A stretch of 64,000 bases of DNA from Rhizophagus clarus. Lineage: Eukaryota; Glomeromycota; Glomeromycetes; Glomerales; Glomeraceae. The stretch spans positions 186,001 to 250,000 of the forward strand of contig BLAL01000066.1 of assembly GCA_015698045.1 (NCBI GenBank). Reading direction: 5' to 3'. Positions 22,047-32,257 of this stretch are shown one piece after another. Numbering within the stretch: the first letter of the stretch is position 1; each line of letters opens with the position of its first letter. Below the pieces are notes generated by a model. It worked only from the letters and a program-made list of their open reading frames with translations, did no database searches and was not told where the DNA came from. Both the position numbers and the translations under genes were made by a program.

Positions 22047-23975
22047 TTACAAATAATTTATCCAATCTCCGAAAATTTCAATAATTTCATCAATCGATAT
22101 GTCTCTTTTTTTAAGATCATTACCATATGGAAAAATAATGTTGTGAAATTTTAATAAATATTCGTGGAATTCACCATAAGCATACTTGACCAAGTGCCTT
22201 CCAAATTCAAACGGGCAGATCATCACATTATATTTTATCGCGACACTTGTTGATAAATCCGAATGCTTTCGCCAGCGCACAACTCCATCACAAGCTATGT
22301 ACATGAATACATAGAATAAGGATTCGATTTCATCATTAACCGAATATGTGTGAGGAACTCCAGATTCAAAACACATCAAAACCTAAATTTGAAATGGTAT
22401 GAAATTACATATATCATTGCACAAATAATAAGTGGATAAACATACCGGAAGAGAAGAAAATAGATAAGTTCCGGTCAATGGAGCATTCACTAAGTCAGAA
22501 GTATTCGATGCTACACCCCAATCGATAAGATAGCCTCTTTGATTTTTGTATACGATATTTAAATATGAAACATCACGATGATAAATGTGATGTTCATGAG
22601 AAAACTTTAAAGCTTTCATAACATCTCGCAAAGCCTTTAAAGTCCCTTTCACACCGTGCTTTTTGGCTTCGAGATGTACACCAGCCGGTGTCGTCACAAT
22701 GAACCTACATGAAAATGATCAATTAAAATACTTTTGATGATCTCACATGAAAATCAGAACATACATTCTGCCATCTGAAAGTAATCCTTTGTTAATAACT
22801 TGGGGAATGTACTCGCAGTCTTTAAGAATCTCAAGTATCTTCAGCTCATTATTGAGATCCATAGAGGCCTTAAGAACGGCTTTTTTTGAGTTTATAAAGC
22901 CGGAGAAAACAAGTGATCCTCGTCCGTTATCTGCTTGTCGAAGAACGCTTTCATAGGTAAAGCCTGAAGTACCGACCAACGCTTCATGATCTTTGGGTGG
23001 AGAGTAGCCGAGCTGATGTTGATTCGAACTCAACATGTTTAGTAGCACTTGCATTCCTATTGTTGGTTTGGTAAAACTAAGTTCCAATAAGCCCGAACGT
23101 TTAAGTTTAAGTTCAGAATTAGCGTATATGAACTCTACAAGGTTATCACAACAAACAGCGCCGATAATAAAGCGTCGTCCACGTTGCATTCGGAAAACAG
23201 TTTGAAAACGGTCTACGAGTTGTCCGATTGCCTCGTGATATAAGGTAGTATTACTTAGTGAATGTTTGATCTCGATTCCAGATACAAGATGAGCCCACAA
23301 AACTTGTGATCCATCAACGATAGAAATATCAATCTTTCCAATAGGGTCCTTTAGCCAGTTTGAAGTTGACGTATCAATGATATTGCATTTAATTTGTCCC
23401 TCTAAAGATTTGAAAAACTTTATGAATTTTTTCTGCACTTCATCTTCGTTTATACAATTCTGCGGTAAACTCGTTGTATCTAAACTATCAAACGATATTG
23501 GTGTTTCGCTTTTCAAAAGAGAGAAGATTTCGTTAAGGGCAGGGCTTGCAGTATTTAAGACATTCTTTCCAACTTCATGCGAAACTGTGACAGTAAACTT
23601 AGTTTTGTAAAGCTCATTCTCGAGAAGTCGAACCTTCTTCTTAACCTCGTTCATTTCTTCCTGGGACCGTTTTAAAGAGACTACAAGAAAAAATTTTGTC
23701 AACGCAGGAAAGAAAAAAAGAAGATTGGCGTCTATCAAGGTTAGCACATCACGTTCGAGTTGACCAATCATTACGACGCAAAGGCTTACCTGGATGTTCA
23801 TCTAAATTGGGTTAGGAGAAAATCAGATAATGCGATATGGTTAGATTGTAGAGTTTTTTTGGAAGTATATAATACAGCTCAACTTACTGCTAATTTTAAA
23901 GGCTTCGTTGATTTGCTCAGGTGTGGCTTCTGGTACACGTTTTTTATATTCGTCGAAAAATTTAAAATAATCCAT
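22047..23975 (-). CDS. Restriction-like nuclease plus kinase (Crinkler C-terminal type), four exons
   Basis: Exons inferred on the minus strand: 23975-23888, 23680-22747, 22704-22446, 22382-22047; all junctions are GT-AG and phases add up to a 538-aa frame. The N-terminus (MDYFKFFDEYKKRV) leads into a coiled coil. A PD-(D/E)XK-like region has KIDISIVDG then SGIEIKH (D and ExK). A protein-kinase domain follows, with HRDVSYLNIV as catalytic loop and LIDWGVAS in place of DFG. This nuclease-kinase pairing is described for CR/Crinkler effectors. No CRN ubiquitin-like header is attached here. It lies in the cargo half of Element 1; Element 2 carries a CRN-nuclease-kinase gene at the collinear position (62110 onward). 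Intact by this model. Confidence 0.75.
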
Positions 23976-25443
23976 CTTTATTTTAGCTAAGGGGGAGTTA
24001 ATGTAAAATAAAAAAACGATTTAAAAGTAGCTTTAAAAATAGAGAAGTAAAACCTGAATAAAAAGAAAAATTAATCAAGGAGGGAATTATTTTCTTGAGA
24101 TATTATATATGATTTGAAATTTTAACTTTATCAAGCTATATAAGCGCGTCTAAATGAGCTTATGAGCTTAAGTTTCATTGATCATTATGATAACACGTTT
24201 TGTAAGTCCGATTCTTTATACTGATCTTGATAAGAAATTATTATAAAATTCGAGTCATCGTATATATTATATAATACAATAAATATACTTAAATCGAACC
24301 TTTATTGATTTTTTTTGAGAGCGAAAAAATGCCGGAAAAGCAAGCGAAATGTATGATGCTATCAAAGAGGGAGGGACTAGGGAGTACGCGGATCCTAGGC
24401 CATTTAATGCGAGTCCCAGCATCAAGTTCTTTGCTCTCTCATTTACAAAAATATCTATAACTACTTCTATTGCTAATTACTTGATCACCCCCGCACTCTT
24501 TTTCTATACTGGATTTCAGAAATAAATTATCCCACACAAAATATAAAAATCTTTCTCTGGTTAGTAAACGAATTTCGAATTAATTTTTTTATCGCCAGTA
24601 CAATACTGCACCAAGTATTAAGAATTCGGCATATCATAAATTTAACTACGCTGATGATACACGTGGAGTTGATTAGATAAGATAATCACGGAAATTTATT
24701 TTTGTAATACTGTACGCATGATGATTGTTCTCGGCGAAGATCAAAATGCCGATATATAACAAGAAGTAATATGTCCGTTTTATTTTGGAACATCTATAGA
24801 GGCGAGAAATCGATTAACATCGTGATGACATGTTTCAAGAAGCTAGCTGAGCACATACCTTGTTATCACTTTGCGGAATATACTTGTTCGTTTGAGTGAT
24901 AATATTGATGATGTAAGTTTGATTGTTTCGTTTGATTTTTTCGTTTTACTTGCACAAGGCGGATAAAAGGGCTCACTAACAGGGCCATCACATTTTTATA
25001 CAATTTGCAGGATCGATTTTGTTATACGCTTTTGGAGGAAATTACGTTAATATGATTGTATCACGAAAATCTGATCGACCACCTCTCCTTAATTTAACAA
25101 TAAAAGTATTTAACGCTATCCATATGTAAAGATCATCAAGGGGGCCTTTTTTAATATATGTAATAATTTTGAGAATATGCGAGAAAGTTTGAGAATAAAT
25201 TATTATGCGCAGTTGCTTGTTCCCATAATACATGAGACGTAATAAATGATACTGCGCATTTATCGTTTTGTTACAATAAACTTGATCGAAAATATTAGAA
25301 TACAAGCTTCCCATAACTAGTAAATTTGGCCTTTGCTTTATTGATTGTACGAGAAAAAAAAAATACATAATACAGGCTACATGATGACACTACTTAGAAC
25401 TAAAATGATAAAAAAATTTTCATATGAGCGAAGCATTATACTG
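23976..25443. other. Gene-poor stretch
   Basis: Apart from the promoter region of the REase-kinase gene, I see no convincing gene. An open frame at 25042-25368 (minus) has no recognisable features and is probably fortuitous. Confidence 0.5.
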
Positions 25444-26261
25444 CTAGCCCTTCCGTGATACTAATATGATTTTCGAAATCCTAAATGAAAAAAATTGTCT
25501 ATTAGCTTGTTGCTTCCTTGCAAATGCAAACATGACTGGAAGTAAATCCATCTTAACTGCATAAATATCTTGTCCGGAAGTTCCTCTCCAATATTGTTTT
25601 TTCGCTGGCACTTTTTCATACTGTTTATTCAAAGATAAAGTAAATCTTTCGTTGATATCGTACTGCACTGGGTGATAGTCTCTCACATGACCAGCCTATC
25701 TACTATCGCGAACTTGAGTTTATTGCTTGAAGTGTTGCAGGTAAGACAATATTCCAACTTATCTTGAGAATATAACTTCGCTAATTCAGGATCATAAGGG
25801 AGCTGATTCCCATTTTCGCAGTACCATGAGCCATGTAATCCATAATTCCCATGTTTTCCATCACAAATAGGGCATGATGAACTCCACGGCTGAGGTGTTG
25901 CAAAATTATAATTATCAATCCCTCTAAAACTATTTCGGAATTTCAAGTATGGAAAGTGCTCTAAGACGGATTTGATAATTAATTCTGGATTGGGTCTGGC
26001 TTCGAAGGTGATAGGCCCTTTTTCTTCACATTGCTCAGAAGAAGATAAATAGAATACTTTGTTTTCTGGCTTCGAATTTATGAGAAGACCGGCTTCCGAT
26101 GCATGCACTTCTGATAATTGCCATGGCTCATTTCCAGTTTGTTTTTTATATCTTTTGTATAATTTGGAACGAATCTTATCCGTCAAAACGCTTGGTAATC
26201 CACTTAATTTGGCATGCCAGTCTAGATATTCGGGGGTTAGTATTTTATCAGACTCAGTCAT
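25444..26261 (-). pseudogene. Uncharacterised zinc-site protein, frameshifted
   Basis: ATG 26259-26261. The first 192 codons contain a probable zinc site: SCPICDGKHGNYGLHGSWYC, then YCLTCNTSS. They end in TGA (about 25683-25685). A second minus frame overlapping by a few bases continues with RDYHPVQYDINERFTLSLNK to 25444. The join suggests a single gene with a 1-base indel. The CPIC...GxxGSWYC arrangement resembles short C-terminal knuckles on other proteins of these elements (e.g. CPLCKLGH in the protein at 26369). Function unknown. Confidence 0.45.
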
Positions 26262-26368
26262 TTTCCTTTTTATATGTCTGCAAACAATTTAAATCCCTTT
26301 TTCTCATATAGACCTATTCATTCGAAAAAAAAAGATTAAAATTCCCAGACTATTGTAAAGCAATGAAA

Positions 26369-27928
26369 CTATGCAACTATCTCAATTTCACGCTGTTCAC
26401 ATTTAATAAAGTAAGATCCTGCTTTATACCTACCTTCTATTTCTTCATCATCATGGCCTAATTTGCATAATGGGCAGATATAGTCCCCGCATGATGTCTC
26501 ATCAGTAATCCCATAATAATCGAAATTTTCACTACTACATTCTCTATATAAATTAGGATATTGATCCAATGTCTTGTTTCGAAAATAGGTGCGGTTATAA
26601 GTTGGCTTAGATTGGGCTTGTTCATTAGTCTGATTGGTTTTTGATGTAGGTGGAGTGCTTATCCCGACATCTGGTGATTTTTTCGATTCAGATTCAGCTG
26701 GCAGATCACGTGCGCGTGAACAATTGTTCACGCCGATCGATTTTTGAGATTTGGTTAGTTCATCAGTATAAAGATTTATTATATTCTGGATTTGTGCATC
26801 AGTTAGTCTAGAGATTGCATCAGCGCTAGATGTAACCACTCCAATTTTATCTATTCCTATTCCTTTAAACAAGGTATAGATGTTTTTAGCCTTTTGTGTC
26901 ATCTTACGCAAATACTCTCTCTTTTTACCGGGAAGATACAGCTCCATTTCATCATAAATCTGCGTTCTTGCCATTTGATCACTAATATTATTTTCGGAGC
27001 TAAGGGTTACAACCTTTTTTTCATATTCCTCACTATAGTAATACCATCGTAATTTTTCTTTCCGACCGGTCTTTTCAGCCTTGTCGAATAAATGAGCTAA
27101 ATGAAGTACAGAACCTGGAGTTAGGTCGGCATCGACTGGAACATCTGGAATATGTTTGCTAGATATAGAATTCGGTAAGGATGTGGAATTATAACATCTA
27201 ATAAATTCAAGTAATTCGCATATTAAATCTTGTTCTGCTTTCTGATTATAGGGAATTTTTTTGGGCGGAGTGTCCTGCTTGTTTCCAGAAGACTCACAGG
27301 ACATCGCTAACTCTGCAGATGATTCCTTTGGAATCGATTCTTCGACTACCTGTTCTGGGGGAGTTACAAGTTCAGTGCTAGTCGTAGAGAGGTTTGTTAT
27401 ACAACTGGTGTTAATTGCTGGGGATGATTCCTGGACAATCAATTCGCCCTGAAGCTTTTTTTCTCGCTTCCTCTGCCTGATCTCATTGCTAACCTTTCTC
27501 TTATACTCCTCATCCAAGAAATCATCCGTCTCTTTATCCTCCAATGACTTAGTTTCTGTACGAATAGGTTTGCATGCATTAGAATTGAATGTACTATCAG
27601 ATGTATTTGATGGCTTTGCCATCTTTTCTAGTTTACCCAGGTGAACAACATTGTTGGGACTCTCGACAGAGCTGGCATTGGCCGATGATTGTTTGATTTC
27701 CTTGATATCATCATCCATTTTGGCAATAAGGTTGGTCTTTTCTTTATCTCTCTGCTCTAGTCTCGTGAACCTAGCTTCATGTTCTTCCAAAGCGCACCTT
27801 AACTTTGCATTCTCAGCCTTGACCTCTACATTCTCATCCATAACCTTGATATATTTGGCCTTAACCTCGGCATTCTCGGCCTCAAGCTCAATGATGCGTT
27901 GTCTCAATGAATCAAGTTCGGATGACAT
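26369..27928 (-). CDS. Long coiled-coil protein with C-terminal zinc knuckle
   Basis: 519-aa ORF from ATG 27926-27928. It opens with MSSELDSLRQRIIELEAENA, a coiled-coil header shared almost word for word with the proteins at 59009 and 60977. A Ser-rich middle follows. Residues about 275-395 form a helical domain (LRWYYYSEEYEKKV...MTQKAKNIYTLFKGIGIDKI). The C-terminal end has YICPLCKLGHDDEEIEGRYK, likely metal-binding. The domain is repeated in Element 2 (59009-60640, interrupted) and as a fragment at 21465-21716. The shared header suggests different payload domains are attached to one oligomerisation module. Function unknown; intact in this copy. Confidence 0.7.
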   Translation of the reverse strand: MSSELDSLRQRIIELEAENAEVKAKYIKVMDENVEVKAENAKLRCALEEHEARFTRLEQRDKEKTNLIAKMDDDIKEIKQSSANASSVESPNNVVHLGKLEKMAKPSNTSDSTFNSNACKPIRTETKSLEDKETDDFLDEEYKRKVSNEIRQRKREKKLQGELIVQESSPAINTSCITNLSTTSTELVTPPEQVVEESIPKESSAELAMSCESSGNKQDTPPKKIPYNQKAEQDLICELLEFIRCYNSTSLPNSISSKHIPDVPVDADLTPGSVLHLAHLFDKAEKTGRKEKLRWYYYSEEYEKKVVTLSSENNISDQMARTQIYDEMELYLPGKKREYLRKMTQKAKNIYTLFKGIGIDKIGVVTSSADAISRLTDAQIQNIINLYTDELTKSQKSIGVNNCSRARDLPAESESKKSPDVGISTPPTSKTNQTNEQAQSKPTYNRTYFRNKTLDQYPNLYRECSSENFDYYGITDETSCGDYICPLCKLGHDDEEIEGRYKAGSYFIKCEQREIEIVA

Positions 27929-28160
27929 GATAATATTTTAATGCTCTATAATGCTAGTATTCAAAATCGGAAAAATATGTAGGCCATTTTGGCTGATCGT
28001 GAACAATTGTTCACGCCGATCTCTTTTGCCAAGAAAAAAAAATATTAATAGGGGTTTACAACCATCATACAAGTAGGCACGATCCCTTACCCTGAGTGCC
28101 TTCGGCTGGGATCAACTTATTCGTTGTCTCTCTCTTTCGAGGCGACGATAAATTTTAAAT

Positions 28161-28430
28161 ATGAAAATGAGTATGAATAATGGTCAGAGGAAAGAAATGT
28201 CTTGTAATTGGTTGTTGGTTGGAAAGACCCATTTCTGCGAAAAATCAGCACGGGATCAATATTGTGCATCCCACGCATTCAAAATACGAAAGGGCGTAAT
28301 AATCCCACAACCATGTAAAGGATGTGGACGAGGCACTAAATCAAGGGTTCAGCTTTGTGTCCAATGCGGACAAGGTAAGGAAAGAGCATACATATATTAT
28401 AAAAAGAAGAATATGAGAGGAAATGAGTAA
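28161..28430 (+). CDS. Cys-rich small protein
   Basis: 89-aa ORF from ATG 28161. Cysteine pattern: MSCNWLLVGKTHFCEKSARD, YCASHAF, QPCKGCGRGTKSRVQLCVQC, then a basic, Tyr-rich end. The order (C...C...CxxH, then CxxC...CxxC) parallels the TIR-borne 101-aa protein and those at 51986-52219 and 52314-52562, so this looks like one family of small zinc-binding proteins. It starts 232 bp from the divergent coiled-coil gene. Function unknown. Confidence 0.5.
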   Translation: MKMSMNNGQRKEMSCNWLLVGKTHFCEKSARDQYCASHAFKIRKGVIIPQPCKGCGRGTKSRVQLCVQCGQGKERAYIYYKKKNMRGNE

Positions 28431-28480
28431 TTAAACATACCATTTTCATAAGTACTAATCATCTATTATCACTTTCATAA

Positions 28481-29059
28481 ATGCTAATTTCAACAATCCA
28501 TATGCAAGAATCATTTGACATACATAGAAGAGTACTTAATTTACTAACTGGTCGATGGATCAGCCCGAATGGAAAGCTATTCCAGAAGTTGATTTGCGAA
28601 GGTTACAGATATGCTAATAGACTTTCGGATTATTTAGAAGATATTGGGACTATATGTGTCGGTGATTTTGAGCTGGATCCCTTAGCCGACTTCTACTATC
28701 CAGCCTTAATTCCGCCCTTATCTATCTTAGCAAGTAGATCGGATATTCATAAAAACTTCCCTATTACTGTGGACTCTGCCGTTGAGGGTGGGATGAGTTT
28801 ATTTACCCTCGAAAAAAATAAACGATCTTCGCTTCAAAACCTAATGGAAATGAATTACAGTAACCTATCTACATTGGTAGAGATAACTTGGGAGCGTGAG
28901 GAGACGAAAGCTTGGAGTAATGACATACTCGTGAAATTCCTTCATCATCCAAATTTGGTTCCTTCAAAGTATAGGCCAAATCCTTTATACGACGCATTCA
29001 CCAAGACTAGTGTTTTAGGGTCAGAACATATATTGGCTCTAGCGCGAGCATTATGCTAA
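28481..29059 (+). CDS. Hypothetical 192-aa protein
   Basis: ORF from ATG 28481, 50 bp after the Cys-rich gene, same strand. Predicted mostly helical, with no membrane segment and no recognised motif (LLTGRWISPNGKLFQKLICE near the start; YLEDIGTICVGDFELDPLAD). Convergent with the SAM-nuclease gene, whose end is 181 bp away. I do not recognise the family and no relative was seen in Element 2. Confidence 0.5.
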   Translation: MLISTIHMQESFDIHRRVLNLLTGRWISPNGKLFQKLICEGYRYANRLSDYLEDIGTICVGDFELDPLADFYYPALIPPLSILASRSDIHKNFPITVDSAVEGGMSLFTLEKNKRSSLQNLMEMNYSNLSTLVEITWEREETKAWSNDILVKFLHHPNLVPSKYRPNPLYDAFTKTSVLGSEHILALARALC

Positions 29060-29154
29060 GGATTATGATATAATAAATTGTTTATAGCCCTGGAATGGCA
29101 GTTCCATGACTATATATTTTTTCGCTTATCATATACCTGCAAAATTCAATTTTT

Positions 29155-29227
29155 TTTTTTTATTAATACATGCAAAAATAAATACAAATGTTCGGGACGT
29201 AGCCCGTGATACATGACGTCTATGCTA
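29155..29227 (-). terminator. Conserved 3'-end module: hairpin plus AT-rich AATAAA
   Basis: Downstream of the SAM-nuclease gene (minus strand) a short hairpin CGGG-ACGTAG-CCCG (29193-29206) is followed by CATTTGTATTTATTTTTGCATGTATTAATAAA (read on the minus strand as two blocks). The same arrangement follows the homologous gene in Element 2 (58815-58890), and the AT-rich block with AATAAA recurs at 60881-60912 and 61795-61831. Confidence 0.55.
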
Positions 29228-29240
29228 ATATACAAAGTGA

Positions 29241-30304
29241 TTATTTTTTCGATCGATACCCCTCTATCCTAACCCTCTTCCTTTCAGGTTCTTCCTCAGC
29301 ACATGCCCTATCCATTAACAAACCTACGATTATGCCCAAAACCTCTTTCACGCTATCACATAATGATTGGTATGACTTTGAGTTTGGTTCCAAGGCCTTC
29401 CTAGAAAATTCGATCAAGTTTGCGGTATCACTTGCCTTGGATATTTTTCCGGGGCTATATAGAAGGAAGTGCCAGTCTCGACCTGTTGTGACAATACCAT
29501 AGAGGTAATCGAAATCATTATCACCACGCTTTCTCTTCTTCTTGTTCGTCTCACATGCGCTTTCAAGTTGTTTGATATTCTGTGCAAAGCCTATGGGGAC
29601 TTTGTGTTGTTTATCCTCCGTGATGCAGATAAGCTCTTCGGCCTCCTACTTACATAGTTCGTGTTAGTGATATATTTTTTCTGAGCAATACGTAGGATAA
29701 AAGGGAATTGTACCTTAATTGCATAATCGACTCGACCTCGACTTTCTTCTCCAACTATTCCATACTGAGGTTTCATGCTGAGGTCCTTGTTCGTTATATC
29801 CATGACGATATGGATGGAAGCGTGAAGTAGTGCTACGACATATTCATTACGCATAGCCTCCAAACTATCCGGTTGTAAAGTTCCATAGGAGCGCAACCTA
29901 CCCAAAATTTCTTCCATGCAACGCTTGAAAACTTTATTGTCGTCTTGAATTTCATAAGTTGGGGGGGAGAAAAGCGGGATAGAATCTATACCATCGGAGT
30001 CAAGACCATATTTAGCCAACACCTCATTTAAGCTGAGGTACGAGGAGAACGCACGCTTCGGCTTTTCTTTGAGGGCCTGAACCTCTTTTGCGAGAAGTGT
30101 TGCTGGTCCACCTTTAAATCCATAACTACGTAATTTTTCTTCGGTCATATCAAGAAAGGAGAGGCCGGTAATTTCTTCATTGCGAAGAATATCGAAGTGC
30201 TTTTCCTCGAGCTTGAGGTTTTGCTCTTTCAAAAAATCGATAAGGGTTTCTGTATCCCAGTTCTCGACCAAATAAGAGTCGTGTTCAGCTGTTGAGGTGG
30301 ACAT
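29241..30304 (-). CDS. SAM domain plus PD-(D/E)XK-like protein, two exons
   Basis: ATG 30302-30304. Exons inferred: 30304-29714 and 29645-29241 (GT-AG, phase 0), 331 aa. Residues about 17-82 form a SAM domain (LIDFLKEQNLKLEEKHFDIL...GLSFLDMTEEKLRSYGF). After a linker comes RGRVDYAIK at the exon junction and EAEELICITEDKQHK in exon 2, a D...E-x-K arrangement suggesting a restriction-like fold. It ends with EPERKRVRIEGY. The Element 2 homolog (57622-58812) aligns throughout but has stops and a frameshift. SAM domains mediate protein oligomerisation; a nuclease-type effector related to Crinkler proteins is the best guess. Intact in this copy. Confidence 0.65.
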
Positions 30305-30309
30305 AGTGT

Positions 30310-30580
30310 TACGTTTTTATGCTTTAGCGCCTTAACGGCTAGTGGAAATAGGCTCGGATAAAAAATAGTGTTACGTTCCGGAGTAAGATAAAAATTTATT
30401 TCTGTTCGGGAAAGAGAATACTGGGCATTAATATAGGTTTTTATGTAGCACAGGCATTGCATCATTACACGTGATCCATTTCTCATGTACAGTACAATAA
30501 TAATACTTTATTTATGAAATAAAACGTTGCCGGAACACGGCCTACAATACATAAAAATTTGGCCGTTAAGGCGATTCGCA
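30310..30580. promoter_or_regulatory. Strongly conserved intergenic segment (3' end of CRN-Ubl gene, promoter of SAM-nuclease)
   Basis: This segment is nearly identical to 57335-57610 in Element 2 for about 200 bp, including GCCG...CGGC hairpin (30529-30541), TTATTTCATAAATAAAG, TCACGTGTAATGATG and CATAAAAACCTATATTAATG. The neighbouring proteins are much less similar, so the non-coding conservation stands out. It probably holds the 3' end of one gene and the promoter/5' leader of the next. Confidence 0.6.
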
Positions 30581-30614
30581 CGACTATAGCGCTGTTGCCA
30601 GAGGCAACGAATTA

Positions 30615-30899
30615 TTAACGGGAATATACAGTGACATGGAAGAATTCTGCCTGAGGTTGTTGACTAAAAAATTTAGAAATCAGATCCTGCGGTTCCATTT
30701 TCTTTTCTTGAATACTTCCGGGATGAATTTGATAAATGCTTAATTCGACATTTAGCCCCAATCTGCCTCTAATTGTATTTATAAGAACACTGACCGGTTG
30801 GCCTGTACTAATTATAATCGTGTGGTGTACCGCATTACATTGGACATTATTAAAATCCCCCACCGGAACGATAAGACAATTGAGAGTAATTTCGGTCAT
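30615..30899 (-). CDS. Stand-alone CRN ubiquitin-like header protein
   Basis: 95-aa ORF from ATG 30897-30899. Its pattern (LNCLIVPVGD...IIISTGQPVSVLINTIRGRL...LSIYQIHPG) matches the ubiquitin-like N-terminal domain of Crinkler (CRN) proteins. It ends without any C-terminal nuclease or kinase. Element 2 has a close homolog at 57047-57334. Upstream, AACGCAAAACAAG followed by GTATGTATATGCC is conserved in both copies and looks like a 5' exon end and donor site, so an upstream exon or leader intron (about 30905-30975) is possible. The header is thought to target CR effectors; here it may act by itself or in trans. Confidence 0.6.
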   Translation of the reverse strand: MTEITLNCLIVPVGDFNNVQCNAVHHTIIISTGQPVSVLINTIRGRLGLNVELSIYQIHPGSIQEKKMEPQDLISKFFSQQPQAEFFHVTVYSR

Positions 30900-31368
30900 C
30901 TTGCTTTCCTAAATACAAGCCCATAGTGAGAAAAACTCGCTCCCATACATATATAATTTATGGCATATACATACCTTGTTTTGCGTTATTTTACGGAAAA
31001 TATTTTTGCGGAAAGTTGCTGAACTTCCACATACTCCTACATGCTTTATATCTTGCTGGGAGGAGTTAAGGAGATAAGAAGAATGATTATCATTGTCGTA
31101 TGATGCCAAGAGTTTCATAAAAGTACACGCAAGTGAAATTTTCAAACCTTTTCACATGTAGATCTACTTGGAAAGACCATAGCTGGTTTTACGCCCGGCG
31201 ATCTCGAAATTGCGAGTCCCTCAGCCCTCCATAACATATGCTTTTGACGTTAATATTTACTTTTAGAGCTGGTCCTGTGTTGCTTGTAGACATTCTTTCA
31301 CATTTTCTCATGATTGTTTGGGAAAAAAAAATAAAGAATAAAGGTTAATATGTTTTCTTTCCGAAAAA

Positions 31369-31384
31369 TTAATATGTCGCACAG
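31369..31384. promoter_or_regulatory. TTAATATGTCGCACAG motif
   Basis: Second copy of the intergenic motif also seen at 21830-21845 and, inverted, at 56508-56523. It is 157 bp upstream of the three-repeat protein gene. Function unknown. Confidence 0.4.
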
Positions 31385-31540
31385 ACCTATTATGTGATCA
31401 GCCTATTTTTTTGTTGCACAATCTGTGGCTCAGCAAATTCTTCCGAGCTGGAGATCACCGCTCCGGGATGATAATCAGTATTCCGGACTCGGCCCTCGCT
31501 AAATTTTCCGCATTAAATATATTACTTTATTATAGCAATC

Positions 31541-32170
31541 ATGGCAAATAATAATAATCCCGAAACGCTTGCTCAGTTTTATGGACTGTTTTTATATAAG
31601 AAGAAGGATATAATAGCTATTCAGGAGAAACTCGGTATTGGCCCTGGCAATGCAAATGAATTAGTAGTGCCTCCAGATTCTGAGCTCATGGGGAAAACAC
31701 TTGCCGATTCTTACGAGCTGTTGTTAGAATTGGTAGGGGATTTAATACCGATTCAGGAGAAACTCAACATTGATGGTAATCCTGTTCTAGAAGTGGAATA
31801 TCAAAGCAATGAAGCTTCTACGGATATTTCATTGGGGGAGATATTTAATTTGCTTATGTATTTGGAAGAGGATATAATAGCAATTCAGGAGAAACTCAAT
31901 ATTGTTGGCTACACTAATCAAGGAATGGCAGAAGAAGCCGATAAAAATGCAAGAGCATATCTCCAAAAGTTTGAGGAATATCACGGTCCTTTAGAAGATG
32001 TCCCAAGTGTGTTAATACAGAGATTCATCGATAAGGGAGTGAAAATGTTTTATTTTACTGAAGAGGGACTACCGTTATTTCCGAAGGTCACTCCTCAACA
32101 ATTGCACGAAATTTTCGTAAAAAATTTGGCTGGCACAGACCAATGCCCATGTCTAGAACAGGTTAGCTAA
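31541..32170 (+). CDS. Three-repeat hypothetical protein
   Basis: 209-aa ORF from ATG 31541. It contains three similar about 40-residue units, each with an FYGLFLYKKKDIIAIQEKLG-type core: LAQFYGLFLYKKKDIIAIQE, SYELLLELVGDLIPIQEKLN and IFNLLMYLEEDIIAIQEKLN. A helical C-terminal third follows (LIQRFIDKGVKMFYFTEEGL). The repeats look like amphipathic helices, perhaps an oligomerisation array. It is on the opposite strand to its neighbours and has no counterpart recognised in Element 2. Followed by another GTCGCACAG motif at about 32181. Function unknown. Confidence 0.6.
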   Translation: MANNNNPETLAQFYGLFLYKKKDIIAIQEKLGIGPGNANELVVPPDSELMGKTLADSYELLLELVGDLIPIQEKLNIDGNPVLEVEYQSNEASTDISLGEIFNLLMYLEEDIIAIQEKLNIVGYTNQGMAEEADKNARAYLQKFEEYHGPLEDVPSVLIQRFIDKGVKMFYFTEEGLPLFPKVTPQQLHEIFVKNLAGTDQCPCLEQVS

Positions 32171-32257
32171 TCTATTTTTTGTCGCACAGGGTAGTATAAC
32201 CCAACAAAAAATCTTCCGTGCTGATCACTGATCCAGGTTAGTTAGATCGGTAGAGTA

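Noticed and set aside
25042-25368. 108-codon minus-strand frame
   Set aside because: No recognisable domain, atypical composition and no counterpart in Element 2.
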